The position numbers were made by a program, and so were the translations under genes. From Paraniabella ginsengisoli (GTDB taxonomy: Bacteria; Bacteroidota; Bacteroidia; Chitinophagales; Chitinophagaceae), in assembly GCF_022513635.1 (NCBI RefSeq), contig NZ_JAKWBL010000002.1, forward strand, positions 434,001 to 498,000: DNA of 64,000 nucleotides, given 5' to 3'. Below, piece after piece: positions 1 to 11,118 of this stretch. Under the pieces are notes generated by a model that saw only the letters and a list, made by a program, of their open reading frames with translations, was not told the origin of the DNA and did no database searches. Positions within the stretch are counted from its first letter, which is position 1. Every line of letters starts with the position of its first letter.

Positions 1-309
1 ATGCTGAAAGATGGTAGTCTTTCGCGTTACCGCTGTCATACGGGCCATGCTTATTCCACGGACAGTTTGCTTGCTTCAGTTACCGAGTCTATCGAAGATA
101 ACCTCTGGAATGTCATCCGTGGCATTGAAGAAAGTATTATGATGCTTAATAACACAGGTGACCATCACGCTGAACAAAATGACCCGAAGCTTGCGGCACA
201 ATATTTTCAGAAGGCAAAAGAAGCCGGTGATCGCCTTCAGGTGCTTAAAGATATGGTGGCTATCAACGAGCCACTTAGCATGGAACGGATATCTGGAGAT
301 GGATCTTAA
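1..309 (+). CDS. CheB-like protein-glutamate methylesterase, C-terminal end (partial)
   Basis: The frame is open at the left edge, so this is the 3' end of a gene whose catalytic part lies outside the window; the ATG at base 1 is probably internal. The visible 102 residues carry the tail seen on stand-alone CheB-type proteins of Bacteroidota: a short patch with RYRCHTGHAYS (about residues 10-20) followed by a helical region rich in Glu and Lys that probably packs as a four-helix bundle. It lies 97 bases before another CheB-containing gene on the same strand, as expected for a CheB / CheB-CheR kinase pair. The family assignment rests on the tail motif only. Confidence 0.7.
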   Translation: MLKDGSLSRYRCHTGHAYSTDSLLASVTESIEDNLWNVIRGIEESIMMLNNTGDHHAEQNDPKLAAQYFQKAKEAGDRLQVLKDMVAINEPLSMERISGDGS

Positions 310-406
310 AAAGTATGCAATAGTGGTACACACTTTACTGTTCGTGATTGTGTAATCCTCTATTAAGTATAAGCCCTATTAAGATATTCTTAATAATTTA
401 TTTTAC

Positions 407-3400
407 ATGAATAGTTTTCTTATCGTTGGTATTGGTGCATCTGCCGGTGGCTTACAAGCACTACAGGCATTTTTTCAAGCCACAGCACCTGATTCAGATA
501 TCGCATATGTAGTAATCCTGCATCTTTCACCGGATCATGACAGCCAACTGGCGCAGGTATTACAACACTCAACCACAATGCCGGTGTCTCAGGTAACCGA
601 AAAGATACGCATTGAGACAAATCATGTGTATGTTGTACCTCCGGATAAACACCTGGAGATGAAGGACGGATACTTGACCGCAACCACTAATGCAAATCTT
701 GCTGAACGGCGGGCTCCGGTAGATATTTTCTTCCGCTCATTAGCAGAATCTCATAATGAACGCTCGGTTGGTGTGGTGCTGTCCGGCACTGGTGCTAATG
801 GTTCTATGGGGTTGAAACGTATCAAAGAATGTGGTGGCGCAGTTTTCGTTCAAAATCCACGTGAGGCCGAGTTCAACGAGATGCCGCGTAGCGCTATCGC
901 AACGGATTTGGTAGATGAAGTGTTAAGCGTTTTGGATATTCCTTCCAAGATTATAGCTTATCGAAATTCTGTGGGAACTGTACAGATTCCGGAGGAACCT
1001 AAAGAACGGCATGAGGATGACCAGCAAGCCCTAAGAGTTGTGCTTACTGAGCTGCGGCTCCGTACCGGGCATGATTTTTCCAATTACAAGCGTCCTACTT
1101 TGCTGCGCCGTATTGAACGCCGGATTCATGTGCGTGGCCTTTTGGACCTGCCCGCTTATGCTTCGTTCCTGATTCAGCATCCGGAAGAAACCCATTCGCT
1201 GCTGAAAGATCTGCTGATTTCTGTCACTAATTTCTTTCGTGATAAAAAGCCTTTTGAGGAGTTGGAGGCAACGCTGTTACCACAAATAATGGAGGGTAAA
1301 AATGGCGAAGATCATCTCCGAATTTGGGTAGCAGGTTGCGCTACAGGAGAAGAGGCCTATAGTATTGCTATGATCTGCGCTGATCTCACGATGGGTAGGA
1401 CGGATGCACCAAAGGTGCAGATATTTGCCACCGACATAGATGAGGCTGCTATTGCAGCTGCACGCGAAGGTTTTTATAGCCTCAATGATGCTGCCGACGT
1501 GTCTCAGGAACGTCTGAATCGTTATTTTACTAAAGAAGGGGAAGGTTATCGGGTACGCCGTGAATTGCGGGAAAACATTTTGTTTGCCAATCACAATTTT
1601 CTGAAAGATTCTCCCTTCTCGCGTATAGATTTGGTGAGCTGCCGAAATGTACTTATTTACCTGAACCGGCCTGCGCAGGAGCGCGTTTTTGAAACCTTCC
1701 ACTTCGCGTTAAAGCCCAATTGCTTCCTGCTTCTGGGCTCCTCGGAAAGCGTAGACGGTGCTACTGACTTATTCAATATTTACAATCGTGAGCAGCATAT
1801 ATGGAAAAGCCGTCAGGGCGTCTCCCGCAGTATCATTGTCCCTGAAACTTTACCGCGCATCGAAGCTCCTCGGCTTCCGGCAGAAGTAATCCAGCCGCGC
1901 CCTCAGAAGCGCATATCATTTGGCGAATTGCACCAGCAGGTGGTTGAACTATACGCACCGCCTTCACTTATCGTAAATGAAGAGTACGACATCGTACATA
2001 TTAGTGAGCATGCCGGCCGCTACCTTAACTTCGTGGGCGGCGAGCCGACGCAAAACCTACTTAAAGTGGTGCACGAAGACCTGCGGGCAGAACTACGTGG
2101 CGCACTTTACCAGGCCGCACAACGCCATACTCCTGTAAGCGCATTAAATCTGAAAACGCTTACTGACAATTACACACAAACACTTAATATTCATGTACGG
2201 CCGGTGCCGGAACATGAGACTGGGGTTGTGCGTGGGCTGCTGCTTGTGATCTTTGAGCCGGTAGCCGGACAAACCGAAGAAGTGTCTTATGTTGTGGCCA
2301 GCGATGAGCCTGCAAAACATCTTGAAGAAGAAGTAAGACGTCTTAAAACGCAACTTCGAAATAGCAATGAGCAACATGAGTTTGCTTCCGAAGAGTTAAA
2401 GGCCGGCAATGAAGAACTACAGGCAATGAACGAGGAGCTCCGCTCCGCTACTGAAGAGTTGGAAACCAGCAAGGAGGAATTGCAGAGTATTAACGAAGAG
2501 CTGAATACCGTTAACCAGGAGCTGAAGGTGAAAGTGGAAGAAGTGAGTATGACCAGTAACAATTTACGCAATATTATTAACTCTACGGATATAGGTACCA
2601 TCATACTTGATCGTGCTTTCCGTGTAGTACTATTTACACCTGCTGCCCGCAATATTTTCAATCTTATCCTTGCTGATCATACCCGTCCGTTGTCAGACAT
2701 TACCAATCGTTTAGTCAAGGACAATTTAGTAACCAGTGCAGAAAGAGTGCTTCAAAGCCTTCATGGTATGGAGCAGGAAATGGAAACCCTGGATGGACAT
2801 ACCTTTCTGACACGCCTCACTCCTTATCGCACCCACGAAGACAGTATACAAGGCGTTGTTATCTCTTTTGTAAATATCACCGAAAGTAAAAAAGCTGAAA
2901 CCGCCCTGCGCGCCGCTGAGGAATGGCGCAGATTTATCCTGGAGAGTGCAACGGATTATGCCATTTTTACTATGGATCTACAGCGGCAGATAAATAGCTG
3001 GAATATTGGTGCGCAAAAGATGTTTGCTTACGATGAAGCAGATATCCTGGATAAAAAAGGAGATATTTTATTTATCCCTGAGGACCGTGAGAAAGGCGAT
3101 CCCGACAAGGAGGCTCAACTTGCATTAAGTGAAAGCCGTGCGGAAAACGAGCGCTGGAACCTGCGCAAGGATGGTTCCCGCTTTTGGGGCTCTGGCCTTG
3201 TCCAACCATTACGTGACGAAAATGACATCCTAATAGGATTTGTCAAAATTATGCGTGACCTTACTGAAAAGCGACTCGCAGAGAAACGTTGCGCGCTAAT
3301 GAAGCAAGGCAAACTTATCTTGTAAAACTTGACGATGCAGTGAGGCGCTTAGCAGCACCGGCTGGTATTGAAGAATCAGTCACACGCGTGGCTATGGAAC

Positions 3401-5736
3401 ACTTTGACGCAGATCGTTGTTATTACTGCGAGATAGAAGCAGGGAAAGCTGTCATACGTCATGATGCCAGGCGAGAAGGCCTGCCTTCCGTAGCGGGTGT
3501 CTATGATCTGGAGCGCTTTCCGCTTCACAAAACTATCGTAGAAAAGGGGCGCACGTTTATAGTGCCCAACGTTCGTGAAGCTGATAGCATTGACGAAGAT
3601 CTCCGGCAACTGTGTGAAAGCCTTCAGCTGATTTCGTTTTTGAACGTGCCCGTCATAAAGGATGGGCAACCGGCGGGGCAATTGTGCATCGTACAGAGCA
3701 TGCCACGGGACTGGGCCGATATAGAAGTGAGCCTTGCTGAAGAAACTGCAGAACGTATCTGGGCAGCTGTGGAACGATCGAGGACCCAAAAAGCCCTTTT
3801 TCAGTCAGAAGAAAAATACCGCACACTATTCAATTCGATTGATGAGGCAGTAACCACACTTGAAATCATTTTCGATGAGAACGATAAAGTCGTTGACTGG
3901 CTTATGATTGAATCCAACCAGGCCATGACAAAGGTGACTGGGTGGTCCGACGAAATTGTCGGTAAGAAAGCCAGTGAATATTTAGGAGATGTGGAAGCAG
4001 CCTGGACCGAGGCTGTTGAACATGTGGTAAAGACTGGAGAGCCCATTAGAGTTGAACATCCTGTTGCCGGACTCAACGGTAACTGGTTCGAGGTATATTT
4101 GGCGCTGGTTGGTGGCAAAGGAAGCCGTCAGGTTGTTTGCGTATATAACAACATCACCGAACGCAAACGTCGCGAAGAAAATCTTGCTTTTCTTGCCGAA
4201 ATCAGCCAGGATCTGGTAGAGATGTCTAAACCCGAAGATACGCTGGAAGTGGTGGGAGCAAAGATCGGTACTCACTTCAACATTGCTCGTTCCATGTTTG
4301 TAGAAATACATGAGAATGAGGAGAAGGCGATGGTGCGCGACTGGCATCGAACGGACTTGACAGGCATTCACGGTGAAGTATTACTCTCCCAGTTCATTGA
4401 CGAAAGATATCTTAAAAAATGCCGCGCAGGAGAGACCATAATCATTACAGATGTACACCACAGTCCGCTCGTTGATGGACCGCAAGTTGAAAAGATATTT
4501 GGTGTTACTTCATTCATCAATATTCCTATAGTTAAGGAGGGAAAATGGGTTTTTACCATGGGCATTTACGATGTCTTGCCACGTAAGTGGCACAATGAAG
4601 AGATTGAATTACTGGAAGAGTTGACGGCACGCATCTGGACGCGGTTGGAAAGAGCACACGCAGAAGAAGCTTTGCGCAGGTCTGAAGAAAATTACCGGGT
4701 TATTGTTAACCAAAGTATAGCAGGTATTCTTAAAATGGATGTTCAGGGGCGGGTTATATTTTCCAATGAGCGGTTTTGCGAAATGTTGGGATATGATTGC
4801 CCGACATTGTTACAAATGGACATAAACGATATCGTTTACGAAAAGGATCAGGAACGGAATACAGACGCTTTTATGCAATTGGTGTCCGCAGGTAAAGCAT
4901 ACGAGATTGAAAAACGACTGCTTCACAAGGATGGTTCGATAATATGGGTAAATAACCAGGTTTCGCCGATCTTCAACAATATGGGCAATGTGGAGGGCGT
5001 CGCTATTATTTCTATCGACATCAACCATCAAAAAGAATTGGAACAGCAGAAGGACGAGTTCATTGGTGTCGCCAGCCATGAGCTGAAAACACCTCTCACG
5101 AGCATCAGAGCATATGGTGAGATCCTGGAAGAGGTGCTTCTGGGTTCCGGTAATCCCAGGTACATCGCACTGATGAGCAAAATGAATGGACAAATAAACC
5201 GCCTGATCAAGCTTATTTATGCACTACTGGATACCACAAGGGTATCCGGCGGACAGCTTATTTTACAGAAAGAACGGTTTGATCTGAACACATTGGTGGA
5301 AGAACATGTGCAACAGGCCCGGCTTATTTCCGCCAACCATAACATATTAATACATGTGGAGACATTGACCGAACTATATGCTGATAAGGAACGTATAGGA
5401 CAGGTATTGGACAACCTGTTGTCTAATGCTATAAAATATTCCCCTGATGGGGGTAATATTGTGGTTAATGTAGAGGAAAAAGAAAGCACCGTACAAGTCA
5501 GTGTGCAAGATTCAGGATTAGGGATACCTCCCAAAGCGCAGGAAAAAATATTCGACCGGTTTTTTCGGGTAAAAGTCCCAACTACAAAAATAATTTCAGG
5601 TATCGGCCTGGGCCTATATATATCCCGGGAGATTATTGAAAAGCATGATGGCAGCATGTCTGTTATAAGTGTTGAAGGAAAGGGCAGTATTTTTTATTTT
5701 GAACTACCAACAGCGGAAAAAAATCAAAATTTATGA
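407..5736 (+). CDS. CheB-CheR-PAS-GAF hybrid sensor histidine kinase (one frame shift)
   Basis: Two overlapping frames (407-3325 and 3289-5736) form one protein of about 1,775 residues. Domains in order: CheB methylesterase (about 1-190; GIGASAGG holds the nucleophile Ser), CheR methyltransferase (about 210-480; VAGCATGEEAYS and LVSCRNVLIYLN), a long coiled coil of EEL/NEEL repeats (about 650-720), two PAS domains, GAF, PAS, GAF, PAS, then HisKA (ASHELKTPLTS, phospho-His) and HATPase (NLLSNAIKYSP, DSGLGIPP, GIGLGLYIS). Restoring one T near 3287 joins the halves as EKRLRANEARQTYL. No membrane segment is seen, so it is likely a cytoplasmic sensor. In CheB the conserved GxGxDG Asp reads GTGANG (Asp to Asn), so esterase activity is doubtful. 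The stop overlaps the start of the next regulator by 4 bases (ATGA), implying translational coupling to its probable phospho-acceptor. Confidence 0.9.
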
Positions 5737-6094
5737 AAACGATATTTTTAGTGGAAGATGACGAGAGCCTACAGGATATTGTCCGGCTGATATTTGGACA
5801 GTCCGGCTTTAATATTTCTATCTTTGGCAGTGGGGAAGACCTATTAACTGAAGCCTCTCGCCCTGATATATACCTGCTAGATAAAGAACTACCAGGTATC
5901 GATGGTTTAGAGGTGTGTAAAAAGCTTAAAGCCGATCCGCAGAAAAAAGTATTCCTGTAATTATAATCTCTGCGGTACCTAATATTCGCGCGTCCGCTTT
6001 AAACGCCGGCGCGGACGATGTGCTGGAAAAGCCTTTTTCAATTCATATATTAAGGAACCTGGTTTTGCAACATGTTAGCGAAACAGCAATATGA
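5733..6094 (+). CDS. Receiver-only response regulator (one frame shift)
   Basis: Single-domain CheY-like receiver of about 120 residues. The N-terminal part shows the acidic pair (VEDDES) and the phospho-acceptor Asp in LLDKELPGIDG. The frame stops at 5960, but adding one A to the run of six A near 5947 continues it as IPVIIISAVPNIR through GADDVLEKPF (the Lys of the receiver active site) to a TGA at 6094. No output domain follows. The start overlaps the stop of the hybrid kinase by 4 bases, so the pair is very probably a two-component system in one transcript. It resembles the receiver at 9792-10160, which has the same LDK-LP-IDG signature and KPF ending. Confidence 0.85.
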
Positions 6095-6347
6095 TCAACC
6101 CTGATTTTTTCTCATGTTAATAGCTGGCTTAACATCAAACATTTTGTTTACAGGCCGAAGAGTAAATTTAAAGTCTGGGTGTCCGACATATTAAGAAAAT
6201 CGTTTCTGGCAGGAGGATCTTGCCTATTCGCTAACTCATGTTTAAACTTCTGCTGTCGTACACACTCAAATGTAATCTAACTTATGTTATATCCATCTTA
6301 TCGCATGCCTTAATAAAATAAGGTTAAACGATTTTATATCCGTGGAA

Positions 6348-7715
6348 CTAATTTACTTTTAGTTTATTGTACAACGTTTTTCTGTCGATATTCAAAATCG
6401 CAGCGGCCTTGGTTTTATTATACTTGACACGCTTTAAGACTTCCATGATTTTAGTAAACTCTGCTTGCTGCGTTACCAGTTTTAAGTTTGATAAATTAGT
6501 TTCTTGCTCAGCAGGCATGCTTTCAGATGTATTGCTTTCTTCTTCATTTTTTAAAATAGCTAATTCACTTTTCAAAATATCCGGATTAATACTACTACCA
6601 TCAGGCGTAAACAGGCACATGCGATTGATGAAATTTTTAAGTTCCCGAAGATTGCCCGGCCAGGAATAATGCCGCATGATGTCTACGGTGGAAGTTGGTA
6701 TAGGGCCGAAATTTTTATTCAGCTCATTTTCCGCCAATGCAACAAAATTGTTTATGAAAGAGGGTAGGTCTTCAATCCTTTCACGCAAAGACGGGACAAT
6801 AATGGTAAACTCATTAAGGCGGTGAAATAAATCATCACGAAATTTTTGTTCTTTCACCAATGTGTAAAGGTTTTGATTGGAAGCTACAATGATGCGAACA
6901 TTAATAGGATCTTCCTTGCTGCCACCAACTTTTCTGATCCGGCGTTCCTGGATGGCCCTTAATAGTAAAGCCTGTACATTGTAAGATAAGTTACCTATCT
7001 CATCTAAAAATATAGTGCCATTGCGGGCTAATTCAAACGCTCCATGTTTTAACTGTTCAGCTCCGGTAAAAGCGCCTTTTTCGTGTCCAAATAGTTCGCT
7101 GGCGGCCAGTTCCTTAGAAAGACTCCCGCAATCAACTGCAATGTAAGGGCCTGAGGCGCGTGAACTTTCTTCATGTATTAAACGCGCCAGTCTTTCTTTA
7201 CCTGTACCCGTTTCACCAATTAAAATGACATTATAATTGGTTGGGGCAATCAGCGTTATGTTGCTGTATAACATTTTTGCAGCCACGCTGTTTCCCTTCA
7301 CATAGGTTTCACTCTTTTCGGTATGTATGACTTTTGGAGAATCATTAGCCGTGGTTTTTCTGTTAAAAACGCTTTCAATAAGTTCTAGTATTTTTTCCGG
7401 AAGAAGGGGCTTTTCAAGATAATAGAATGCGCCTGTCTTCATCAAATCTACAGCAACCTGCACACTGGCATAGCCAGTAATAAAAATAACTGAAACATCA
7501 GGTTGAACTGATTTTATTTTTTCAAACATCTCTTTACCTTGTATGTCGTTTAAGACGTAGTCGCAAAAAATAAGATCAAATTTTTCAATATTTAATATCC
7601 GCATAGCTTCCTTTCCCGATGCTGCGGTTGCCGTTTGATATTGATGCCGCGTAAGAAAAGTTGAAAGTAATTTACAGGTTGCTAAATCATCATCAATGAT
7701 GAGTATCTTTTTCAT
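6348..7715 (-). CDS. NtrC/AtoC-family sigma-54-dependent response regulator
   Basis: Intact 455-residue protein with the classical three parts. Receiver (1-120): IDDD acidic pocket, acceptor Asp in [11 protein letters not shown], and EKP at the end. AAA+ activator domain (about 135-370): Walker A GETGTGKE, the GAFTGA loop that contacts sigma-54, Walker B IFLDEIG, and the arginine-finger region. C-terminal Fis-type helix-turn-helix: [19 protein letters not shown]. All key motifs are present, so it should be a working activator of sigma-54 promoters. No histidine kinase lies beside it on this strand; the hybrid kinase upstream is convergent to it and already has its own receiver. A sigma-54-like site lies at 9229-9246. 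Confidence 0.93.
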   Translation of the reverse strand: MKKILIIDDDLATCKLLSTFLTRHQYQTATAASGKEAMRILNIEKFDLIFCDYVLNDIQGKEMFEKIKSVQPDVSVIFITGYASVQVAVDLMKTGAFYYLEKPLLPEKILELIESVFNRKTTANDSPKVIHTEKSETYVKGNSVAAKMLYSNITLIAPTNYNVILIGETGTGKERLARLIHEESSRASGPYIAVDCGSLSKELAASELFGHEKGAFTGAEQLKHGAFELARNGTIFLDEIGNLSYNVQALLLRAIQERRIRKVGGSKEDPINVRIIVASNQNLYTLVKEQKFRDDLFHRLNEFTIIVPSLRERIEDLPSFINNFVALAENELNKNFGPIPTSTVDIMRHYSWPGNLRELKNFINRMCLFTPDGSSINPDILKSELAILKNEEESNTSESMPAEQETNLSNLKLVTQQAEFTKIMEVLKRVKYNKTKAAAILNIDRKTLYNKLKVN

Positions 7716-8098
7716 TTATGAAGGTTTGGAGGGGTTATAGTATATAGAGTACCGTAAGTAACAAAATAAAAAGCATTAAAAAAATAAAAATTAAGTATCC
7801 CATAACGTCCTAAACATGAGCATTTGATTCCACAATGTGTGGTTTTATGTCCACTTGATGTATGCTAAAAGAGATTTAATGTTTTCTTATCGTAAACATT
7901 TCGCTAAAAATGATGTGATTTCTAACTCAATTACGCTCTGTATGTCAATAGAATAGTCAGAGAGGACACTTACGCTGCCTGGGATCAGTTTTTTGTTTTG
8001 TTATTTTATAAAATGATTGCTATTAGGCATACGTATTGTTTTGTTCATGCTGATTTATAGAAAACCTTTGACAGTCAGAAATATCAGACAATATTTAT
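7716..8098. other. Divergent intergenic region (383 bp)
   Basis: AT-rich spacer between the NtrC-type regulator (-) and the glycosyltransferase (+). It must hold both promoters. I found no convincing -33/-7 pair, no sigma-54 GG-N10-GC site and no reading frame of note. Confidence 0.6.
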
Positions 8099-9208
8099 AT
8101 GCTTGAAAAGAACAATTTAATCGTGTTTTCTCATCTCAGGTGGGATTTAGTTTATCAAAGGCCGCAACACATTATCAGCCGTATTGCGAAAGCGTACAAT
8201 GTATTATATGTGGAAGAGCCTGTATTCAGCGACTTGAAAAAGGGAGTTGAAATGTCTCTTGATAAATCTGGAGTGATCGTAATAACGCCTATTTTAAATA
8301 AGAATGATAAGGAAAGAGCAACTATCACCTTGGCGCATTTATTAGAATTGCTACTAATGAGTTTGAATTTTAGCAGCTATTCATTTTGGTATTATACACC
8401 AACTGCCTACAGTTTTACCAAACATCTTCATCCTTCAACCATAATCTATGATTGTATCGATGAATTATCAACTTCTAAAAATACGTCGGTGGACCTGCTT
8501 GAATTGGAGTCTGAACTTATTGCTGCTTCATCTGTGGTTTTTACTAGCTGTAGGAGTTTATACAACCTGAAAAAAAGAGAAAATATTCATTATTTTCCCG
8601 ATAGCGTTGATAAACAACATTTTTCAAAAGCCAGGCTACTTCAGGCTGGCGTTTCTGATCAGTTAAACATACCGTTCCACCGGTTTGGTTTTTTCGGCGT
8701 TATTGATGAGCAGTTTGACGCTAATTTATTAAGGGATGTAGCCCGTAAACGTCCGTCATGGCAATTTATCATTATTGGTCCTGTTATAAACATAGATGAA
8801 GAAGTATTACCGAGAGATACTAATATACACTACCTGGGGGCTAAACAATATGAAGAGCTGCCTGTCTACATCAGTAGTTGGGATGTAGCATTTTTGCCTC
8901 TTGCTTGTAATGAATTCACCAGGTATACAAGCCCCACTAAAACGGCTGAATGCTTAACTGCTGGTAAGCCGGTGATCTCTACAGCAATAGAAGATGTGGT
9001 AGACTCTTATGCTGACCTGGGGCTTGTGCATATTGTTAATGATGCAGAAGAATTCATTCAGTCAGGAGAAACACTGCTAATTCCACCTAGCTCAGCATCG
9101 CTTGACAAAGTAGATGCTTATCTTAACGGCAATACCTGGGATCGCACTTCACAGGAGATGCAACGTTTGATTGCCGATTCACTGAAAGGTAAAGTATCAG
9201 CTATCTAG
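8099..9208 (+). CDS. Glycosyltransferase (GT-B fold, family 1/4-like)
   Basis: Intact 369-residue protein. The start LIVFSHLRWDLVYQRPQHI is typical of a Bacteroidota group of GT-B glycosyltransferases that open with an FSHLRW...RPQH segment. The middle has a Rossmann-like half around HRFGFFGVIDEQFDANLL and IIIGPV, and the C-terminal donor-binding half has LPRDTNIHYLG, DVAFLPLACNEFTRYTSPTKTAECLTAGKPVIS, with the Glu expected to hold the nucleotide sugar. No signal peptide or membrane segment is visible, so it is probably cytoplasmic or peripheral. It stands alone with no polysaccharide genes adjacent, so the acceptor cannot be inferred. Confidence 0.85.
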   Translation: MLEKNNLIVFSHLRWDLVYQRPQHIISRIAKAYNVLYVEEPVFSDLKKGVEMSLDKSGVIVITPILNKNDKERATITLAHLLELLLMSLNFSSYSFWYYTPTAYSFTKHLHPSTIIYDCIDELSTSKNTSVDLLELESELIAASSVVFTSCRSLYNLKKRENIHYFPDSVDKQHFSKARLLQAGVSDQLNIPFHRFGFFGVIDEQFDANLLRDVARKRPSWQFIIIGPVINIDEEVLPRDTNIHYLGAKQYEELPVYISSWDVAFLPLACNEFTRYTSPTKTAECLTAGKPVISTAIEDVVDSYADLGLVHIVNDAEEFIQSGETLLIPPSSASLDKVDAYLNGNTWDRTSQEMQRLIADSLKGKVSAI

Positions 9209-9228
9209 GTAATTCCAAATATTCATAT

Positions 9229-9246
9229 TTGGCAACCTGATAGCAT
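9229..9246 (+). promoter_or_regulatory. Candidate sigma-54 promoter
   Basis: TTGGCAACCTGATAGCAT has GG (9231-9232) and GC (9243-9244) separated by 10 bases, matching the -24/-12 spacing, with a good TTGGCA half and a weaker second half. It lies 20 bases after the glycosyltransferase stop and points into a gap without an intact + strand gene. Such a match can arise by chance. Confidence 0.25.
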
Positions 9247-9444
9247 AGTATGAGTAAGCGTTTAAAGAATCTGTTTTGATAGTTTAATCAATGGCATTGT
9301 GTTTCTACGCAACGCCATTTTATTTGCTGATAAATCGATAGTATTGACTTGCTTTCATATGTGGTTTTATTCGTGAATAAAAATAAACGTAGCGTAGCTA
9401 AAAATTTAGCGGTTGCTTTATATAGCTAACTATAGTTCTAAATT

Positions 9445-9585
9445 TTATTCATCCGGACCATGTTCACGAAATGTTCCGCTTTCGTTTCTTCAATAAAGTA
9501 TTGGAAGTCGCTGATTAAAACGTTGCTCAGAAGGATCTGGATAGTCTGAAAACTCTATGAATTCATCCCAATAGCAATTGTACAT
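9445..9585 (-). pseudogene. Short reading frame interrupted by TGA
   Basis: From the ATG at 9585 the frame reads about 31 residues (MYNCYWDEFIEFSDYPDPSE, then QRFNQRLPILY), a TGA, then 14 residues to a TAA at 9445. The composition, rich in Trp, Asp, Glu and Pro with few rare residues, looks protein-like. Codons after the TGA stay in the same frame, so either a point mutation or chance is possible. No family recognised. Confidence 0.25.
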
Positions 9586-9791
9586 TTACAACACTCTCTG
9601 CTCAGGGGAAGAAGTGATCCAAATTTAAGTACTCTAGAGTATAACTAATATTCATATTACCGTTAAGGTAATCATACACAGAGCCGCCTCGGTACGCATT
9701 TGTAACATGAAATTGAATTTGATCAGCAATTTTAGATAGTTGCGGGGAACCTATAAGAGTATTAAACATTCCGAAATGAATACAAATTGTT

Positions 9792-10160
9792 TCATGAGGT
9801 AAGTTGCTCGATGATTGACAAAAGTTCTTTAATCTCAAATGGCTTTTCTAAAACACCGTCTGCACCTGCTTCAGGAGCTAACATATTTATCTGAGGGTTG
9901 GCTGATAACATCAGCACAGGCACGTGCATAATCCTGCTATCCGCCTTTAATAACCTGCAAAGATCTACGCCATCTATATCAGGTAGCTGTTTGTCAAGAA
10001 TGAAAATATCTGCATCCAGGAAGTTGCTGTTAAGCATACTTTTGGCAGTACCAAAGATTGCTAGGCAATAACCAGCTTTTTCAAAAATAAAACTAGCGAC
10101 ATCTAATATCGCGTAATCGTCTTCAACAAAGATGATTTTTTTAGTTTTTGCGTGTAACAT
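9792..10160 (-). CDS. Receiver-only response regulator
   Basis: Intact 122-residue CheY-like receiver. It shows the acidic pair in IFVEDDYA, the phospho-acceptor Asp in FILDKQLPDIDG, the Ser in VLMLSAN, and the active-site Lys in GADGVLEKPFEIKELL. No output domain. It is clearly a paralog of the receiver at 5733-6094. No kinase is adjacent, so it may be fed by the hybrid kinase or by one elsewhere. Confidence 0.9.
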   Translation of the reverse strand: MLHAKTKKIIFVEDDYAILDVASFIFEKAGYCLAIFGTAKSMLNSNFLDADIFILDKQLPDIDGVDLCRLLKADSRIMHVPVLMLSANPQINMLAPEAGADGVLEKPFEIKELLSIIEQLTS

Positions 10161-10312
10161 ATTTTGAATTGTAAAGATGAAGTTCGAGACTTTTCTTATT
10201 CTGCTGCTATCACAAATTTAACCGTTGTGGTTTTGACTTTTATTATTTGCACACTTAGCCGTGTCTGATTTTTCGACCTTTTTAATAAAGCAAAAGTGCT
10301 AAACTTATAAAA

Positions 10313-10344
10313 TAAAAAAAACAGTTAGTAGACACTAACCGTTT
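10313..10344 (-). terminator. Rho-independent terminator after the DUF892 gene
   Basis: On the - strand AACGGTTAGT and ACTAACTGTT (arms at 10334-10343 and 10320-10329) pair over 10 positions with one G-T, around a 4-base loop, and are followed by a run of T (A run at 10313-10319). It sits about 120 bases past the stop of the DUF892 gene. Confidence 0.7.
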
Positions 10345-10466
10345 TATCGAAAACTATGCTGTGAATAATATGCTACTAAAATTCTTTTTATCAACGGAAT
10401 TTCTTACATCTGTGTTTAAAAATAGCCGTATAAATTTTTATAACAAGTGACTTATAATGAGAGCCT

Positions 10467-10991
10467 TTATTCAGTCGCTGCCCGGGAATTGATAAAGCTC
10501 TCTGCAATCTCCGTTAAGGCTTCATTTGTTGTCTTTTCATTATCAAGCGTTTTCTCTAATAAATCAGCTATTTCTATGTGGCTCATGATCCTGGCGAAGG
10601 TTCTTAATGTACCATAAGTAGCAATTTCATAATGCTCGACTTTTTGTGCCGCTAATATTAATGCTGCATCGCGCGTATAACTGTCCCTGTCTGTATCGGC
10701 AATGATACTTTCTGCTTCTTTTATTAGGCCCTCCATTGCTTCACATTTTTTACTGTCAGATGCTTCACCTAAAATATCGAAGATGCTTTCCAGGGTTTCC
10801 ACATGCTGTTGTGTTTCTTCAGCATGCTTAGAAAAAGCGGTGGACAGTTCTTCACATGTGCTTGCTTCCTGCATGCGTGGCAAAGCTTCTACCAACGATA
10901 ATTCAGCTCCATATATATCTTTTATTTCTTCAATAAAAAACTTATGAAACTCGCTGTTTTCCATATCCTCGAATTTGTTATTGTTTCCCAT
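10467..10991 (-). CDS. DUF892 (YciE/YciF-like) ferritin-like protein
   Basis: Intact 174 residues, the usual family length. The protein is an all-alpha four-helix bundle with the repeated acidic and His positions expected of a di-iron ferritin-like fold: EIKDIYGAELSLVEALP near the start, KHAEETQQHVETLE in the middle, and QKVEHYEIATYGTL in the third helix. Members of this family are induced by general and osmotic stress in many bacteria, usually near catalase and small stress proteins, and a catalase lies at 17.9-19.9 kb here. The precise reaction is not known. A terminator follows at 10313-10344. Confidence 0.9.
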   Translation of the reverse strand: MGNNNKFEDMENSEFHKFFIEEIKDIYGAELSLVEALPRMQEASTCEELSTAFSKHAEETQQHVETLESIFDILGEASDSKKCEAMEGLIKEAESIIADTDRDSYTRDAALILAAQKVEHYEIATYGTLRTFARIMSHIEIADLLEKTLDNEKTTNEALTEIAESFINSRAATE

Positions 10992-11118
10992 AATCTTTTT
11001 ATTTATAATTTAATAATTATTTGATACGAGTTAATGTTCTGCACCTGTCTTAGAGTGAATCAGTCTATTGTGATTATGAAGATGTATTCCCGGGCTCCTT
11101 GCATCAACATCATCGCAT

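Larger units (their letters stand above)
9209..9791. other. Intergenic region with only a decayed short frame (583 bp)
   Basis: No intact gene. It contains the sigma-54-like site at 9229-9246 and the broken small frame at 9445-9585 on the - strand. A frame of 78 codons overlapping the 3' end of the receiver gene at 9602-9838 has no protein-like features and I do not treat it as a gene. Confidence 0.6.

Noticed and set aside
9602..9838. 78-codon - strand frame overlapping the receiver 3' end
   Set aside because: Different frame from a clear receiver gene; no motif.
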